Origin: Bog-375 sp049587755 | Lineage (GTDB): Bacteria > Acidobacteriota > Terriglobia > Bryobacterales > Bryobacteraceae | NCBI GenBank assembly: GCA_049587755.1 | Contig: JBAVEN010000049.1 | Coordinates: 62,001 to 126,000, forward strand | Length of the DNA: 64,000 bases | Direction: 5' to 3' | Part shown: one piece after another, positions 25,704 to 35,557 of the stretch | How the letters are laid out: every line of letters begins with the position of its first letter | Position numbering within the stretch: the stretch's first letter is position 1 | Notes under the pieces: model-generated | What the model was told of the DNA's origin: nothing | Database searches by the model: none | What the model saw: only the letters and a program-made list of their open reading frames with translations | Program-made: the position numbers and the translations under genes

Positions 25704-26468
25704 ATGAAGACTACCGGCAATACAATCTTGATTACGGGCGGCGGCTCCGGCATTGGCCGCGGCCTTGCAGAAGCTTTCCACGTTCTGGGAAACCAGGTCA
25801 TCATAGCCGGCCGCCGCAAGCAGGTGCTCGATGAAACCACAACCGCGAACCACGGCATGACGTCTCTTACGCTCGATATCGAAGACGCCGCCAACATACG
25901 CACTTTCGCGGCTGAGTTGGCTGCGCGCTATCCGAAGCTGAATGTCCTGATTAACAATGCCGGCATTATGCGGTTCGAAAAGCTCCGCAGCCAACAGGAA
26001 GGTTTCGGCGACGCCGAATCTATTGTCGCCACCAATCTGCTGGGCCCCATCCGTCTCACCGCGGCGCTTTTGCCTTTGCTCGAAAAGCAGCCGTACTCGG
26101 TCATCATGAACGTCTCTTCCGGGCTGGCTTTTGTTCCGCTGGCTTCGACTCCCACTTACTGCGCTACCAAGGCCGCCATCCATTCGTACACACAATCGCT
26201 TCGCTGGCAGCTCCAAGGGTCGTCGGTAGAGGTTTTCGAACTCATCCCTCCTTATGTCGCGACGCGGCTCTTGGACGGGGCCTACGACCCGCGCGCGATG
26301 CCGCTGGATAAGTTCATTGCAGAAGCGATGGAGATCCTGAAGACGCAGCCGGCGGCGGCCGAGGTCTGCGTGGAAAATGTGAAGCCGCTCCGTTTCGCAG
26401 CCGAGAGCGGCCGTCATGATTCCATCTTCCAGCGCCTCAACGAGGCAAGGGGGAACGCGCCCGCTTAA
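25704..26468 (+). CDS. Short-chain dehydrogenase, DltE-like
   Basis: 254 aa. NAD(P)-binding TGGGSGIGRGLAEAF, NNAGIMRFE, and active-site S/Y-x-x-x-K (NVSSGLAFVPL ... YCATKAAIHSYTQSLRWQL). The last block and LIPPYVATRLL match the DltE/COG3967 subgroup of SDRs, whose substrate is undefined. It has its own TATAAT promoter and converges on a methyltransferase gene 61 bp downstream. Confidence 0.88.
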   Translation: MKTTGNTILITGGGSGIGRGLAEAFHVLGNQVIIAGRRKQVLDETTTANHGMTSLTLDIEDAANIRTFAAELAARYPKLNVLINNAGIMRFEKLRSQQEGFGDAESIVATNLLGPIRLTAALLPLLEKQPYSVIMNVSSGLAFVPLASTPTYCATKAAIHSYTQSLRWQLQGSSVEVFELIPPYVATRLLDGAYDPRAMPLDKFIAEAMEILKTQPAAAEVCVENVKPLRFAAESGRHDSIFQRLNEARGNAPA

Positions 26469-26529
26469 GCACCTGCCAGTCTATGCGGTTCCCGACCGCA
26501 AGATGTGCGACTCCCGAAAAAACCTTCAG

Positions 26530-27996
26530 TCAGAGATGGATCAACCCGCGGTCGGCGAGTTGCCTCGTAATTCCGCAACATTCGCGGCGGACCAGGGCCG
26601 GATCGGCGGATTGCATTGCCGCGAACTGGTCCGCGACTTCCGCCAGGGTCTTCTTACCGTCGAACAAGGCGATGAAGTTGGCGACCTGGGGCTGTAAGGC
26701 CAGCGAATAGGGAAGACCCTCACCAGGCTGGAGATCCACAGACGTCAATTTCCATCCTTCGGGAGAGATGGCAAATTGTTCTTGCAGCCGGGCGGAAACG
26801 GGCAGAGCCGGACGAGTCGCCAACAGTTGTTCATCGCCGACGAGACTTTCGAGAACATCGCGATTCGCGAAGGCATGCCGCAAAAACTCGCCGAACGGGC
26901 GCTTGGGATGGGGCAGTTCTTCCAGGCGAATCCAGTTACGGCCCTCTCGCTTGCGTAAGACAACGATTCCTCCGCAGATCGCTTTCACCTGTTTGCTCTC
27001 AAAATAAGCCTGCCACTGGTTGGCCAGGGCCGCTTGAGCTTCAGGCGTGGAGACTTCATCGCGGTCCTCCTGGATGCGAAGCAGGGCGTACTCCAGGGCC
27101 GATCTCCTATAATTCACCAAGACCCAGACATCGCAGCCGAGGCCTTGGAACCATTCCTTCAGCCGGTCCTGCCAGAGCTGGCCCTCAACCTGAACCCACT
27201 CGATCAGCATCTGGCAGTAGCCGTTTTCGTTGAGGTGTTCGGGCGCGTCGAGAATCAGAGACCGGCAGAAGCCATCGAGCTCCATGCTGTTGTCACTGTA
27301 TGTGCGGCGAACAGACGGGGTGACAAAGAATGGAGGATTGGCGAGGATCAAATCGAAGCGCTCGCCCCTCACGGGCTCGAATGCGCTGCCCTCGCGAAAT
27401 TCCACATTGGTCACGCCGTTCAGGGCGGCATTGAACACGCAGAACTCGCGGGCGCGGGAATTCAAATCGGTGGCGACTACACTAGCGCTGTGCGATGCCG
27501 CCATCAGAGCCAGAACGCCGTTGCCGGTACCCAGGTCGAGCATGCGGCCAACAGGGGTCTGGATGGACAGGTGATAACAGAGCAGTGTAGCGGGAGTGGG
27601 CCAGAGGACCGTGTCAGATCGTAGGGTTCCAGTTCTCGAGACGGCGTGATCGGAAAGGATCAGGTAATCAGCAAAAGCGGAGACACGCACGGTCGATACC
27701 AGGCTGCCGTCTTGCGGGGTCAGCAATCCCGCTTTGAGAAACAGGCTGAGCATTCGTTCCGGAATCATCTCCGCGGCCGTAACCGTCTCCACTGGAGCAC
27801 CGATCCAAAACCAGCGGAAGAGAGTAGTCAGGCGCGAAGGCTCGAGCAGGAGGCCGAGCAGATAGAGCTTCAGCAGATCAAGCTGGCGCATCCCGGCGGC
27901 GCCAAAACGGTTTTGGAGGGCATCGCTGGTGTAGCCGGATTCGCGGAAGAAACTGCGGAATTCCCTGCCCTCGTCAGCGTTGAGACATTGCAGCAT
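26530..27996 (-). CDS. SAM-dependent methyltransferase with NPPF motif
   Basis: 488 aa in three parts. An N-terminal helical domain (EFRSFFRESGYTSDALQNRF) resembles the DUF7059-type domain found ahead of some methyltransferases. The central Rossmann domain has SAM motif I (MLDLGTGNGVLALMAA), acidic loop VVATDLNSRA and catalytic ANPPFF, as in MTS/PrmC/RlmG enzymes that methylate nucleobases or glutamine amides. A ~190-residue C-terminal region is unassigned. It begins 15 nt after the stop of ligD, so it is probably cotranscribed; a link to repair is only suggestive. Confidence 0.82.
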   Translation of the reverse strand: MLQCLNADEGREFRSFFRESGYTSDALQNRFGAAGMRQLDLLKLYLLGLLLEPSRLTTLFRWFWIGAPVETVTAAEMIPERMLSLFLKAGLLTPQDGSLVSTVRVSAFADYLILSDHAVSRTGTLRSDTVLWPTPATLLCYHLSIQTPVGRMLDLGTGNGVLALMAASHSASVVATDLNSRAREFCVFNAALNGVTNVEFREGSAFEPVRGERFDLILANPPFFVTPSVRRTYSDNSMELDGFCRSLILDAPEHLNENGYCQMLIEWVQVEGQLWQDRLKEWFQGLGCDVWVLVNYRRSALEYALLRIQEDRDEVSTPEAQAALANQWQAYFESKQVKAICGGIVVLRKREGRNWIRLEELPHPKRPFGEFLRHAFANRDVLESLVGDEQLLATRPALPVSARLQEQFAISPEGWKLTSVDLQPGEGLPYSLALQPQVANFIALFDGKKTLAEVADQFAAMQSADPALVRRECCGITRQLADRGLIHL

Positions 27997-28011
27997 AGTG
28001 CGCCCCGCGCT

Positions 28012-30636
28012 TCACCGCAAGAAGCGCTCTAATCGCTCCAGCGCTTCCTCCAGGCGCTGCGGCTTGGTAAGCACGCCGCCAAATAGGTCGCCCTTTTCGG
28101 CGAACCGGCCCGGTGCATTCTCGATGTTGAACTGCGCCGGATGAAGGCCCGGCCGCACTTCGCTCCATTCGAGCGGCGTCGCCACCGGCGCTCCCGCGTA
28201 CGCGCGCAGCACGTAAGGCGCGGCGATGGTTTTCGATTTTGCGTTCTGCATGTAATCGAAATACACGCGGTCCTTCTGCCGCTTGGAAACCGTGCGCGGC
28301 ATGGTGAACAGGCCAGGGCGCCCGGAGTCCCCCAGACGGGCTAGCAGCTCGGCGAATGTGCGGGTTTCTTCGAACGTGTACACGGGCTCCACGGGGATGT
28401 ACACATGCATTCCGTCACCGCCGGTGGTCTTGGGATAACCGGTCAGGCCGATGCGGTCGAGCAGTCCTTTCACCACTAGCGCCGCTTCGACGATCAGATC
28501 ATAAGGGCATTCCTGCGGGTCGAGATCGATCAACACGAAATCCGGATAATCCAGCCGGGGCGAGCGGCTCATCCAGGGGTTGTGATCGATGCAGCCCAGG
28601 TTCACCAGGTACAGCAAGCTTGCGCGGTCCTGCGCGAAACAATACTTAATGGGTTTGGAAGTGTGGTCGGATTCGATCAGCTCCGTGCGCAGCCAGTCCG
28701 GCAGGCTATCGCGCACGTTCTTCTGAAAGAAGAATTCCTTCCGGATGCCATCCGGATATCGTTTGAGCGATAGCGGCCGGTCTTTCAGATACGGCACGAT
28801 GAGGTCCGCCACTCGGCTGTAATAATTCAGCACGTCGCGCTTCGTGTAGCCTTCGTCGGGATAAAACACCTTGCCGAGGTTGGTGAACTTGAGTGCGTGG
28901 CCATCGATCTCGCGCGTCGCCTCTTTTTCGTCCGCGCCGAGCGGTTCTTCCGGTTCGCGCGCTGCTTCTTCGCTCATAACCTCGGCGGGCCGCTTGTCTT
29001 CCCGCAGCCCGAGAAAAACCGGCGCACGCAGGTGATGTTCCGGCGTCCAGCTTGCAAACTTCACCTGGCAGACCAGCTCGGGTTCGACCCAGGTGATGCC
29101 TCGTTCCGGTACGGGCCGCTCGCGAAACGGGCACGCGCTCACGATCAGCGGCTGCAGCCTGGCGTCAAGCGCCGCCAGCAGTTTCTGATCGAAGCCCGTG
29201 CCCACGTTGCCCACCCATCGCAGCTCGCCCTCGTCGTACTCGCCCAGTACCAGCGCGCCGAAATAAGACCGCGCTCCTTCGGGTGCGGTGAAGCCGCCAA
29301 CCACAAATTCCTGGTCGCCGGTGATCTTGATTTTCAGCCATTCCCGGCTCCGCCGCGATTCGTACACGCTGGTCGCGTGCTTCGCCATCACGCCCTCGAG
29401 ACCGTTTTCGCGCGCCGCTTCCAGCAGCTCCGCGCCGGCGCCTGGAAAGGCCTCGGAAATGCGCAGCGCCGGCCCCGGCGTTACCACCCGCTCGAGCAGT
29501 TTGCGGCGCTCGCTCAGGCTGGCCCGCCGCAGATCATAGCCATCCAGGTAGAGCAGATCGAAAACGAAATAGACGGCCGGATGCGAGCGCGCCAGGTGCG
29601 CCACGGTGTTGGGGTCGGTGTTGGAGATGCGCGGCTGGATGAGGTGAAATTGTGAAACGCCTTTGGCATCGAGCACCGCGATCTCACCATCCAGCACGGC
29701 GCGCGCAGCGGCCACCTGGTGCGGAATCACCGCCAGCTCGGGATACTGCCGCTCGCAGCGTACGCCGCTGCGCGACGTAAGGCGGAATTCCTCATGTTCG
29801 ATAAACGCAATCGCGCGCACGCCATCCCATTTCACTTCGAACAACCATTCGCTGCCGTGCGGCGGTTGGCCGGCCAGCGTGGCCGTCATCGGCTCCAAAG
29901 CTGCCGGCATTTCCGCGGCGCGCGCGCCACGGATCTTTTCCCAATTGACGCTGACTCTCTTTCTGGCTGCCGTGGGCTGCGCGGCGGCCGCAGTCTTGGC
30001 GCCGTGCCGCGCCGGACGGCTGCTCTTCCACACCCGGTCCGCCGCGCCTGCGGTCTTGCGTTTGCTCTTCCGAGCTGGAAGGTTCTGCGCAATCTCCTGC
30101 TGCGTGCGCCCGGAAAGTACGCTCGTCGCGTGGGCTTCCACATCCCAGCCCGGCGTGGCGAACTGGTCGCGTTTTTTAAGGATCAACCACTCGTTTCCTT
30201 TGCCACGGTCCTTCATGTGGACCAAGGCGAAATCGCCGTTGAGCTTTTCGCCGTGCAAGCGGAATTTCAGGTCGCCGCGCGCCAGTTGTTCGGCACCGGA
30301 GGCGTCGCCCAGCAATTCGAACGTGCCGCGGTCCCACAGCATCACGCTGCCGGCGCCGTAATTTCCCGCCGGAATGTTGCCTTCGAAATCGCCGTACTCG
30401 ACGGGGTGATCCTCGACATGCGCCGCGAAGTGTTTCACCGTTGGATCGAGCGTCGGGCCCTTCGGCACCGCCCACGATTTCAGCACGCCGTCGATCGCCA
30501 GCCGAAAATCGTAGTGCAGCCGCGTGGCATCGTGCCGCTGCACGCAGAAGTAATTGCCGGAGCCCTGCAGCCCCCCCGGCGCCGGCTCCGGAGTGTTGCC
30601 AAAGCGGCGTTTCTTCGCGTACTCTTCGAGCGGCAT
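28012..30636 (-). CDS. ligD: Multifunctional ATP-dependent DNA ligase LigD
   Basis: The start at MPLEEYAKKRRFG (30636) has AAAGG 5 nt upstream. The 874-aa protein has, in order, the 3'-phosphoesterase domain (FCVQRHDATRLHYDFRLAID, HVEDHPVEYGDFEG), the ATP-dependent ligase with nucleotidyl-Lys motif FEVKWDGVRAI, OB fold, and the primase-polymerase domain (KVFYPDEGYTKRDVLNYY, the acidic FVLIDLDP). This PE-LIG-POL order is found outside mycobacteria. LigD processes, fills and seals double-strand breaks held by Ku, encoded divergently 91 bp away. Confidence 0.96.
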   Translation of the reverse strand: MPLEEYAKKRRFGNTPEPAPGGLQGSGNYFCVQRHDATRLHYDFRLAIDGVLKSWAVPKGPTLDPTVKHFAAHVEDHPVEYGDFEGNIPAGNYGAGSVMLWDRGTFELLGDASGAEQLARGDLKFRLHGEKLNGDFALVHMKDRGKGNEWLILKKRDQFATPGWDVEAHATSVLSGRTQQEIAQNLPARKSKRKTAGAADRVWKSSRPARHGAKTAAAAQPTAARKRVSVNWEKIRGARAAEMPAALEPMTATLAGQPPHGSEWLFEVKWDGVRAIAFIEHEEFRLTSRSGVRCERQYPELAVIPHQVAAARAVLDGEIAVLDAKGVSQFHLIQPRISNTDPNTVAHLARSHPAVYFVFDLLYLDGYDLRRASLSERRKLLERVVTPGPALRISEAFPGAGAELLEAARENGLEGVMAKHATSVYESRRSREWLKIKITGDQEFVVGGFTAPEGARSYFGALVLGEYDEGELRWVGNVGTGFDQKLLAALDARLQPLIVSACPFRERPVPERGITWVEPELVCQVKFASWTPEHHLRAPVFLGLREDKRPAEVMSEEAAREPEEPLGADEKEATREIDGHALKFTNLGKVFYPDEGYTKRDVLNYYSRVADLIVPYLKDRPLSLKRYPDGIRKEFFFQKNVRDSLPDWLRTELIESDHTSKPIKYCFAQDRASLLYLVNLGCIDHNPWMSRSPRLDYPDFVLIDLDPQECPYDLIVEAALVVKGLLDRIGLTGYPKTTGGDGMHVYIPVEPVYTFEETRTFAELLARLGDSGRPGLFTMPRTVSKRQKDRVYFDYMQNAKSKTIAAPYVLRAYAGAPVATPLEWSEVRPGLHPAQFNIENAPGRFAEKGDLFGGVLTKPQRLEEALERLERFLR

Positions 30637-30727
30637 AAGTACCTTTACAGCACGCCGTTTACATCTCATCGGGCATTGTAGTATGTTGGGAGCCTCAGAG
30701 TTGCACCGCGGTTCGGGAGCCGCGCTT

Positions 30728-31597
30728 ATGGCATCGAGCGTTTGGAAGGGGCACATCACATTCGGGCTGGTTTCGTTTCCCGTGCGTTTGTTCAGCGCCG
30801 CACGCAGCGAAACCTTGAGTTTCAACCAGCTCCACAAGGACGATAATTCGCGTATCCGCCAGGTCACTTACTGCCAGGCCGAAGACAAGCCGGTGCCACG
30901 CAGCGAGCTGGTCAAAGGCTACGAATACGAAAAGGACCGCTACGTGGTCATCGACGACGAGGACATTAAGAAGGTGGCACCCAAAACTGCCAAAGTGATG
31001 GAAATCCTCGAATTCGTCAAGGCCGCTGACGTGGACCCGGTATACCTGGAAAGTTCCTACTACGTGGCACCCGATGAGGGCGGCGAAAAACCATACGCGC
31101 TGCTGTTTCAGGCCATGCGCGAATCGAAATACTTCGCCCTGGCGAAGGTGGCCATGCACAACCGCGAGCATGTTATCGTGCTCCGGCCCGGCGCCAAGGG
31201 GATTCTCTCACATACCATGTTTTACCAGGACGAAATCCGCCAGGTGGATGAGTTCCGCACAGACACGAGCCTTGTCAAGGACAAGGAGCTCGACATGGCC
31301 AAGATGCTGATCACCTCGCTCGAGGCCGAGTTCGAACCGCAGAAATACCACGACTCTTACCGCGAAAACCTGCGGCAGATGATTGAGGCCAAGATCGAGG
31401 GCAAGAAGGTGGTCGAGACGCCCGAGGCGCACATAGCGCCCGTCATCGACATCATGGAAGCGCTGAAAAAGAGCCTGGCTGAAAAGCGGAAACCCGCTCA
31501 GGTTGCCACCGCGGCAGCCGGCAGTTCCGTAGAAGCCGCCGCCCCGCCAGTCGAGGCCGCCGCCAAGACCCGCGCGCGCAAGACCAAGACCGGCTGA
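30728..31597 (+). CDS. ku: Non-homologous end-joining protein Ku
   Basis: ATG at 30728 has GGGAG 8 nt upstream. 289 aa with the bacterial Ku start MASSVWKGHITFGLVSFPVR and core (LKxxDVDPVYLESSYYVAPDE-type, HNREHVIVLRPGAKGIL). It ends in an Ala/Lys/Arg-rich tail (KTRARKTKTG) like those that help DNA binding and LigD recruitment. It forms a ring homodimer on broken ends. Divergent from ligD, with which it shares the promoter region. Confidence 0.97.
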   Translation: MASSVWKGHITFGLVSFPVRLFSAARSETLSFNQLHKDDNSRIRQVTYCQAEDKPVPRSELVKGYEYEKDRYVVIDDEDIKKVAPKTAKVMEILEFVKAADVDPVYLESSYYVAPDEGGEKPYALLFQAMRESKYFALAKVAMHNREHVIVLRPGAKGILSHTMFYQDEIRQVDEFRTDTSLVKDKELDMAKMLITSLEAEFEPQKYHDSYRENLRQMIEAKIEGKKVVETPEAHIAPVIDIMEALKKSLAEKRKPAQVATAAAGSSVEAAAPPVEAAAKTRARKTKTG

Positions 31598-31718
31598 GAG
31601 ACGCCCGCGGCAAGGTACGCCTTTTTGAATCTCTCCCCTCGTTTTCGGCCGACCATCGTCACGTGAAATCAGTTAGTGTATGAGTTGGACGTAAACGCTG
31701 AAGACTGACTTAAATCCT

Positions 31719-32066
31719 ATGCCTACCAAACTGACGAATGAAATCATCGCCGCCGCCATTGAAGGCTTCGAGTCCCAAAAGACTCAATTGAACGCTCAGA
31801 TCGCGGAGCTTCGGCAGATGCTCTCCGGCCGCCCCGCCGGGACCGCCATCGCGCCGCAGCCCGCAAGACGCAGGCGCCGCAAGATGAGTGCGGCCGGCCG
31901 CGCGCGGATTGCCGAGGCGCAGCGGAAAAGATGGGCTGCAACCAAAAAGCCTCAAGCTGTGCAAGAGGCGGCGAAGCCGAAGCGAAAGCTTTCAGCGGCC
32001 GGCAGGCGGGCAATCATCGCCGCCGTCAAGAAGCGCTGGGCCGCGAAGCGGGCAGCCGCGAAGTAA
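31719..32066 (+). CDS. Small basic protein with repeated SAAGR-type motif (histone-like)
   Basis: 115 aa. The N-terminus is a short coiled coil (NEIIAAAIEGFESQKTQLNA). The rest is Lys/Arg/Ala-rich and contains the same ~22-residue unit twice: MSAAGRARIAEAQRKRWAA and LSAAGRRAIIAAVKKRWAA, each led by a basic cluster (ARRRRRK, KPKRK). Similar units occur in bacterial histone H1-like or nucleoid proteins. DNA binding is inferred from composition. It lies 121 bp downstream of ku in the same direction. Confidence 0.75.
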   Translation: MPTKLTNEIIAAAIEGFESQKTQLNAQIAELRQMLSGRPAGTAIAPQPARRRRRKMSAAGRARIAEAQRKRWAATKKPQAVQEAAKPKRKLSAAGRRAIIAAVKKRWAAKRAAAK

Positions 32067-32183
32067 ACTGGTGCGATTGTAGTTAAGAGTCTTCGACACC
32101 CGCTTTTCCGAAAGGAAAGTTCTTTCTGTTTGGAAGGCAACGTAGCCGTGGTTCGCGGCACCGGGCACGGCACGAAAGGAAGC

Positions 32184-35063
32184 ATGACATTGAAGCCTTC
32201 TATCTCTGCTCCGCGGGCGCTGGCGGTGTGCTTCGCCCTCTGCGCGAGCGCCTTGCCGGCTGTTTGCCAGGGCCATCCTTTCGCATCGAACGACGCCCAG
32301 GGGCCGCCGACGGTTCAGCGCATCCGGAACGGCGTCCAACTGACGACCGGAGATCTGAACGTCAAGGTGCAGTTCTACGCGGAGGGCACGGTCCGCGTCG
32401 TGAAATGGCCAGCCGGCGGCACGCCGGAAAAGGCCAGCCTCTCGGTAATTCAGAAAGACGTGCCGGAACTGAACGTGCGGTTCGAGAATAGCGCCGAGAC
32501 CGTCACGCTCAGCTCGGGACAGCTCAGAGTTCGGCTGAATAAGAGCGATGGGACGATTCAGTATCTCGCCAATGACAACCACGCGCTTCTGAAAGAGCAA
32601 AGTCGGGCTGTTTTTACTCGATGTCACATCGAGCAGGAAAAGGCCGCGTTCAACATTCAACAGAACTTCACTCTGACCCCGGAGGAAGGTGTGTACGGGC
32701 TTGGACAGCACCAATCCGGTACCATGAATTACCGCGGGCGGACCGTGAAGCTGGTGCAATCCAACACGGAGGCGGTGACGCCCATGCTGGTCTCCACGGG
32801 AGGCTGGGGGATCTTCTGGGACAACTATTCCAAGACAATCTTCGCCGACTCTCATGAAGCGACGTCATTCTGGTCCGAAGTGGCGGACAACATCGACTAC
32901 TATTTCCTGTTCGGCCCGACGATCGACCAAGCCATCGCCCGATACCGCCAGCTCACCGGGCAGGCGCCGATGTACGGCAAGTGGGCTTACGGCTACTGGC
33001 AAAGCAAGGAGCATTACGCGACCCGCGACGAACTGCTTGGCATCGCGCAGGAATACCGCCAGCGCCAAATCCCCATCGATAACATCGTCCAGGACTGGAA
33101 TTATTGGGGCGGAAACGACATGTGGGGCGGAATGTTCTTCGACCAAACCAAGTACCCGCGGCCGACGGAAATGATCGACCTGCTGCACCAGGAACATTTC
33201 CATCTGATGATTTCCATTTGGGGCGGGCTCGGGCCTGCGTCGCCGATTTACAAGGATATGGAGCGGCATGGGTATCTGTATTCGCCGGTGGGTTGGGCCG
33301 GCTTCCGGTACTTCGATGCCTACAATCCGGCGGCCAACGACTTGTATTGGAAATATGCGAACGACGGACTGTTCTCCAAGGGAGTCGACGCCTGGTGGAT
33401 GGATTCGACCGAACCCGACATCGTCAACGCGCTCACCAAAGAGTCGGAAGAGTATGAGATGAAGAGGGTGGAGAACAATCATCTCGGCTCGTTCGCCAGA
33501 TATCTCAATCCTTACTCCCTCGTCATCACCGAAGGCGTCTACAAGAATCAGCGGAAAGAGACGGACCAGAAGCGGGTATTCATTCTTACCCGGTCGACAT
33601 TCGCCGGCCAGCAGAGGGCTGCGGCAGCCACCTGGTCGGGAGACATCGGCGCCAACTGGGACGTCTATCGGAAGCAGATCTCCGCAGGGATCAATCACAG
33701 CATGGCCGGCATTCCTTACTGGACCTTCGATATCGGCGCGTACTCGCTCGGGTGCCAGGGGGGCGTGTTCTCGAACGGCGGCAAGGACCCGGCGTACCAG
33801 GAGCTATACGCGCGGATGTTTCAGTTGGGGGCCTTCTCTCCCATTTTCCGATCGCACGGATCGGAGACTCCGCGCGAGATCTGGGAGTTTGGCGATTACA
33901 CCGGCGCGCTGATCAAATTCGACAACCTGCGGTACCGGCTGCTGCCCTACATCTATTCGCTGGCCTGGCGCGTTACACACGATGGGTATTCCATCATGCG
34001 CGGCCTGCCGATGGACTTCGCGCAGGACCGGAAGACATATTCGATCGACGACCAGTTCATGTTCGGCCCCGCAATCATGGTTTCTCCAGTGACAGAGTAC
34101 ATGTACCATCGCCCGCCCGAGAACACCATCCTCATTACGCCTGAGCACTTCAGGACGAAGGACGGGAAGCCGGGCCTGACCGCCAAATACTACTGCGATG
34201 CGGATTTCAAGACGCTGTGTCACGAAGCCGTGGAGCCAGACATCAATTTGTATTGGTACACGGGCTGGCCAAGTTTCATTACCAGCCCCAAATTCTCGAT
34301 GCGCTGGGAAGGCAAGCTGATTCCGACCGAAACCGGGAAGTACCGGTTCAACATGAAGAGTTTCGGGCCGAGGCGAGTGTCTCTGGGCGGCAAGGAGGTG
34401 GCTCACAACTACGATTCGATGGAATCTCACACCGTACCGGTCGAGTTAGTCGCCGGAAAGGAATATGACTTTGCGTTCGAAACATCGAACGCGGTGCTTG
34501 GCGCTTTCCGTGCCCAGATGTACTGGAAAACTCCGGAGGTTTTCGCCCGCGAGGCAAGGCCGGCCGAACCGAGACAGAAGACGCGTACCGTTTATCTGCC
34601 GGCCGGGAATCGGTGGATCGATTTTTGGACGGGAGAGATGCTATCCGGCGGCAGAAGCGTGGCTGCGGACGCTCCCATCGACAAAATCCCGCTCATGGTC
34701 AGGTCGGGCTCCATCATACCGATGGGTCCATTCGTTCAATACTCCACGGAAAAGCCTGCCGATCCGATTGAGTTGCGTATCTACCCCGGCGCCAACGGTA
34801 GCTTCACGCTGTATGAGGACGAGAACGACAATTACAACTACGAAAAAGGCGTCTATTCGACGATCGATTTTAGCTGGGACGATGCGCAGCGACAGCTCAG
34901 AATCGATGCCAGGAAGGGAAGTTTCCCGGGCATGCTGAAGGCGCGGACTTTTCACGTTGTCATTGTGCGCAAGGGCCATGGCATAGGCGTGGAGGTCACA
35001 GAGAATCCGGACAAGGTGATTTCGTACCAGGGCGAGCAGCAGACGGTTGCATTATCGTTTTGA
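32184..35063 (+). CDS. GH31 alpha-xylosidase/alpha-glucosidase with PA14 insertion, secreted
   Basis: Start at MTLKPSISAPRALAVCFALC (32184), with AAAGGA upstream and a signal peptide. The 959-aa enzyme has the GH31 N-terminal beta-sandwich (GVYGLGQHQSGTMNYRG), the catalytic barrel with nucleophile region VDAWWMDSTEPD and the acid/base-side block TWSGDIGANWD, and the C-terminal sandwich (LYEDENDNYNYEKG). An inserted domain around residues 670-800 (GLTAKYYCDADF ... FNMKSFGPRRVSLGG) looks like PA14, as in Cellvibrio-type alpha-xylosidases. Likely target: xyloglucan-type oligosaccharides (inference). Confidence 0.9.
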   Translation: MTLKPSISAPRALAVCFALCASALPAVCQGHPFASNDAQGPPTVQRIRNGVQLTTGDLNVKVQFYAEGTVRVVKWPAGGTPEKASLSVIQKDVPELNVRFENSAETVTLSSGQLRVRLNKSDGTIQYLANDNHALLKEQSRAVFTRCHIEQEKAAFNIQQNFTLTPEEGVYGLGQHQSGTMNYRGRTVKLVQSNTEAVTPMLVSTGGWGIFWDNYSKTIFADSHEATSFWSEVADNIDYYFLFGPTIDQAIARYRQLTGQAPMYGKWAYGYWQSKEHYATRDELLGIAQEYRQRQIPIDNIVQDWNYWGGNDMWGGMFFDQTKYPRPTEMIDLLHQEHFHLMISIWGGLGPASPIYKDMERHGYLYSPVGWAGFRYFDAYNPAANDLYWKYANDGLFSKGVDAWWMDSTEPDIVNALTKESEEYEMKRVENNHLGSFARYLNPYSLVITEGVYKNQRKETDQKRVFILTRSTFAGQQRAAAATWSGDIGANWDVYRKQISAGINHSMAGIPYWTFDIGAYSLGCQGGVFSNGGKDPAYQELYARMFQLGAFSPIFRSHGSETPREIWEFGDYTGALIKFDNLRYRLLPYIYSLAWRVTHDGYSIMRGLPMDFAQDRKTYSIDDQFMFGPAIMVSPVTEYMYHRPPENTILITPEHFRTKDGKPGLTAKYYCDADFKTLCHEAVEPDINLYWYTGWPSFITSPKFSMRWEGKLIPTETGKYRFNMKSFGPRRVSLGGKEVAHNYDSMESHTVPVELVAGKEYDFAFETSNAVLGAFRAQMYWKTPEVFAREARPAEPRQKTRTVYLPAGNRWIDFWTGEMLSGGRSVAADAPIDKIPLMVRSGSIIPMGPFVQYSTEKPADPIELRIYPGANGSFTLYEDENDNYNYEKGVYSTIDFSWDDAQRQLRIDARKGSFPGMLKARTFHVVIVRKGHGIGVEVTENPDKVISYQGEQQTVALSF

Positions 35064-35095
35064 TCGCTAAAGGAGTGTGCGATAATACTCACTCC

Positions 35096-35554
35096 ATGGC
35101 CATTTTGGATATCAATGAGATCCGGGACATTCTCCCGCACCGGTACCCGTTCCTGCTGGTGGACCGTATTGTTGAGCTCGAAGCCGAGCGCGTCGTCGGC
35201 ATCAAGAATGTCACCCACAATGAACCGTTCTTCACCGGCCACTTTCCGGACTTCCCTGTTATGCCAGGCGTGCTCATCATCGAGGCTATGGCGCAGACCG
35301 CCGGCGTGTTGGTGCTGAAATCCATTCCCGACCGGCATAGCAAGCTGGTGTTGCTGGTGGCGGTGGAGAACGCGCGCTTCCGCAAGCCGGTGGTCCCGGG
35401 CGACGTGCTGCGCATGGAAATGAAGGTGCTGAAGCGCAAAGCCACAGTAGCCAAAATGGCGGGAGTCGCCACAGTGGATGGCGCGGTGGTGGCCGAAGTG
35501 GAAGTGATGTGCAAGCTGGCGGACAAGGACGAAAGCGGCCCCGCTCAGGCCTAG
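35096..35554 (+). CDS. fabZ: 3-hydroxyacyl-[ACP] dehydratase
   Basis: 152 aa hot-dog fold. The family core PHRYPFLLVDRI and catalytic H49/E63 (FFTGHFPDFPVMPGVLIIEA) are intact. It dehydrates beta-hydroxyacyl-ACP in fatty acid synthesis and competes with LpxA for hydroxyacyl chains. The start MAILDINEIRD is the family start, but AAAGGAG lies 20 nt away, too far to serve it. A GATAAT at 35081-35086 would place the mRNA 5' end almost at the ATG. First gene of fabZ-lpxA-lpxI. Confidence 0.96.
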   Translation: MAILDINEIRDILPHRYPFLLVDRIVELEAERVVGIKNVTHNEPFFTGHFPDFPVMPGVLIIEAMAQTAGVLVLKSIPDRHSKLVLLVAVENARFRKPVVPGDVLRMEMKVLKRKATVAKMAGVATVDGAVVAEVEVMCKLADKDESGPAQA

Positions 35555-35557
35555 CCG

